Shown piece by piece: positions 5,684 through 6,802 of a stretch of 6,802 nt of DNA; the stretch's first letter is position 1, and every line of letters begins with the position of its first letter. A model generated the notes under the pieces. The model was not told the origin of the DNA, searched no databases, and was given only the letters and a program-made list of their open reading frames with translations. This DNA is from Bacillota bacterium (GTDB lineage: Bacteria > Bacillota > Bacilli > Lactobacillales > Enterococcaceae): contig JAEWFE010000293.1 of the NCBI GenBank assembly GCA_023389005.1, positions 1-6,802 of the forward strand, given 5' to 3'. A program made the position numbers and the translations under genes.

Positions 5684-5767
5684 GTAAAGATGAAACTTGT
5701 CCAATCTGAAGGAATTTTTACAGAGGTTGAGCAGATACTTTTACCATCTGTCTAATGTCATCTTTAC
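5684..5767. repeat. 10-bp inverted repeat with nested hairpin after the operon
   Basis: GTAAAGATGA (5684-5693) and TCATCTTTAC (5758-5767) are exact reverse complements 64 bases apart. CAGAT/ATCTG with a 9-base loop sits inside. The 3' arm is not followed by a T-tract, so it is not a standard terminator. It may be an RNA fold at the operon's 3' end or the remnant of a small mobile element. Confidence 0.5.
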
Positions 5768-5918
5768 TTATGATAAATATTAAGATAAAGCCTATTTACA
5801 TCTATCTATTTTTTCGATAATATTCTTTTATGTCAATATCCAGGATTATTCAATGCTTATTCGCGAAATTTACACAGTCTTTTAAGATAGATTCAATCAG
5901 TCGCGAATCGAGGGGAGA

Positions 5919-5943
5919 AATATTGACAGAATTTATCAATATT
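5919..5943. promoter_or_regulatory. AATATTGA-N9-TCAATATT inverted repeat upstream of DUF4230 gene
   Basis: AATATTGA (5919-5926) and TCAATATT (5936-5943) form a perfect 8-bp inverted repeat just before the ribosome binding site. It contains TTGACA (5923-5928), which with GATAAT (5945-5950, 16-base spacing) looks like a promoter. A start from that promoter would fall near 5957, after the GGAGG, so operator or leader hairpin is more likely than promoter. Confidence 0.45.
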
Positions 5944-5961
5944 AGATAATTGGAGGATGTT

Positions 5962-6540
5962 ATGAAAAAATTAGCAGCATTTGGTATGAAAAAACTTATT
6001 ACCGTGGTCATTCTAATCATGGTGCTTTTCGGAGGGTTTCTGGTGTTTAAACATTTTAGAAAACCTGTGATTACCAATCAATTCATCTCAAATAAATTGG
6101 AAAATGCCAGTGATCTAGTATCTGCCAAGATGATTTACAATGGTTTATTGCATTACGATGATAAAAAAGGGATTATGATTATCAATAAAGATTCGTTTGC
6201 GATGACTTATCGGGCAGAATTAACAGCAGGTATTGATATGAAAAAGGTTAAAATCAAGGTAAGCGATGATAAAGTAACCGTGACAATACCAAAGTCAAAA
6301 ATTAAAAACATCAATATCGATGAGAAATCAATCAAATTTTATGATCAATCCTTTGCTTTATTTAAGGCTAATCAAAAACAAAGCTTATTAGATGCTATAT
6401 CAAAAGCCAAGGAAGATGTTCAGAAAAAAGGCGATGTGAAATCATTATTGAAACGTGCAGATCAACAAACAGCGGTCATTTTTAAAGGCATGTTAGAAGA
6501 TAATATCCAAGACCGCAAGCTAGTAATCCAACAAAAATAG
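5962..6540 (+). CDS. Membrane-anchored DUF4230-family protein
   Basis: The product is 192 residues. A basic start (MKKLAAFGMKK) leads into one hydrophobic segment at about 12-30, an uncleaved signal anchor with the rest predicted outside the membrane. The outer part matches DUF4230: MTYRAELTAGIDMKKVKIKV (81-100), then KVTVTIPKSKI (104-114), then IDEKSIKFYDQSFALF (119-134). In that family the pattern is 'Y.a.v.AGIDLskv.v......v.V.LP.p.I......v.......'. A Lys-rich helical tail (137-192) follows. The function of the family is unknown to me. The start is ATG 5962 because GGAGG at 5952-5956 lies 5 bases upstream; the TTG at 5950 would include that site. The gene appears monocistronic, with a repeat-rich region upstream and a strong terminator downstream. 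Confidence 0.88.
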   Translation: MKKLAAFGMKKLITVVILIMVLFGGFLVFKHFRKPVITNQFISNKLENASDLVSAKMIYNGLLHYDDKKGIMIINKDSFAMTYRAELTAGIDMKKVKIKVSDDKVTVTIPKSKIKNINIDEKSIKFYDQSFALFKANQKQSLLDAISKAKEDVQKKGDVKSLLKRADQQTAVIFKGMLEDNIQDRKLVIQQK

Positions 6541-6546
6541 AAAAGC

Positions 6547-6582
6547 AAAGCCAGGAGTGTAGCATGCATTTCTGGCTTTTTT
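6547..6582 (+). terminator. Rho-independent terminator after DUF4230 gene
   Basis: AAAGCCAG (6547-6554) pairs perfectly with CTGGCTTT (6572-6579), extended inward by weaker pairs, and the run TTTTTT (6577-6582) follows. It lies 6 bases after the stop. Confidence 0.92.
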
Positions 6583-6622
6583 GAATTTGCAAAATGATAC
6601 TGTTTTCATATGCTAGTTATGT

Positions 6623-6628
6623 TATACT
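6623..6628 (+). promoter_or_regulatory. Predicted -10 of HAD phosphatase promoter
   Basis: TATACT matches the -10 consensus at 5 of 6 positions, 36 bases before the ATG at 6664. The -35 area (CTGTTT or TGTTTT at 6600-6606) is poor. The preceding terminator makes an own promoter necessary. Confidence 0.5.
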
Positions 6629-6663
6629 TGATGTGTATGAATTTCAAAGTTAGGATGTTGTAT

Positions 6664-6802
6664 ATGACTCAGACAAAAATTATTTTTTTCGATATTGATG
6701 GTACGCTTATCGATATGAATAGAAAGAAAATTTCAGAAAAAATGTTAGAAACCTTAATTCGCTTGCAAGAAAAAGGAATTAAACTCTGTCTAGCAAGTGG
6801 TC
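6664..6802 (+). CDS. Cof-type HAD-superfamily hydrolase, N-terminus (3' end outside window)
   Basis: Only the first 46 residues are visible. KIIFFDIDGTLID carries HAD motif I, with nucleophile Asp10 and acid/base Asp12 (DxDGT). The last visible residues, KGIKLCLASG, are motif II, where Cof/YidA-type (class IIB) sugar-phosphate phosphatases have '(A/C)(T/S)GR'. Between them lies the short helix (ISEKMLETLIRLQEKG) typical of this class, which carries its cap later in the chain. The substrate cannot be told. ATG 6664 has AGGA at 6652-6655, 8 bases upstream. The protein is cytoplasmic. The gene lies after a strong terminator, so it is not part of the DUF4230 transcript. Confidence 0.88.
   Translation, partial: MTQTKIIFFDIDGTLIDMNRKKISEKMLETLIRLQEKGIKLCLASG

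Larger units (their letters stand above)
5673..5961 (+). other. Repeat-rich intergenic region before the DUF4230 gene
   Basis: This 289-base AT-rich gap holds no gene I can support; the minus-strand frame at 5850-6077 is a shadow. It contains a long-range inverted repeat (5684-5767), a small inner hairpin CAGAT/ATCTG (5732-5750), two TCGCGAA copies 40 bases apart (5861 and 5901), TGTCAATAT facing ATATTGACA (5831-5839 and 5920-5928), and AATATTGA facing TCAATATT (5919-5943). A 28-codon frame at 5669-5755 overlaps the preceding stop but has no ribosome binding site. Confidence 0.6.

Noticed and set aside
5850..6077. 75-codon minus-strand frame over the DUF4230 start
   Set aside because: Overlaps a strong gene with a good SD and a clear signal anchor; no supporting features of its own.

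Overview
The window is AT-rich, with short intergenic gaps and strong GGAGG-type ribosome binding sites. Protein types and codon use (AAA, TTA and ATT dominate) point to a low-GC Firmicute, most likely Lactobacillales (Enterococcaceae/Carnobacteriaceae-like). The species assignment is inference. I saw no tRNA, rRNA, CRISPR array or intact insertion sequence.

Layout. (1) 1-710: the 3' end of an AbiEi-type antitoxin gene, then an 11-codon ORF where the partner AbiEii toxin would normally start, then a GNAT acetyltransferase and a terminator. The toxin gene looks almost wholly deleted. (2) 711-1484: a long promoter region with a CcpA-like (cre) site, then an OsmC-family redox protein. (3) 1485-2152: a bidirectional terminator, then a minus-strand ribonuclease H with an N-terminal hybrid-binding domain. 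(4) 2171-2285: a divergent promoter region carrying a perfect 11-bp inverted repeat. (5) 2295-5672: a tight five-gene operon with gaps of 5-12 bp. It holds a 508-residue uncharacterised multidomain protein, a 189-residue uncharacterised beta-rich protein, a small membrane protein gene broken by one in-frame TAA, a GyrI-like small-molecule-binding protein, and a DUF1232 (YkvA-like) membrane protein. (6) 5673-5961: a 289-bp gap rich in inverted and direct repeats. (7) 5962-6582: a membrane-anchored DUF4230 protein with a terminator. (8) 6664 to the end: the start of a Cof-type HAD phosphatase, cut by the window edge.

How the parts relate. The antitoxin remnant and GNAT gene probably share a transcript. 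osmC and rnhA are convergent single genes sharing a terminator. The five-gene operon is the least explained part: its first two products have no function I can name, while its last two suggest small-molecule binding or detoxification plus a membrane protein. No complete defence system is visible. The most interesting points are the decayed toxin gene, the uncharacterised pair heading the operon, and the nonsense-interrupted membrane ORF.
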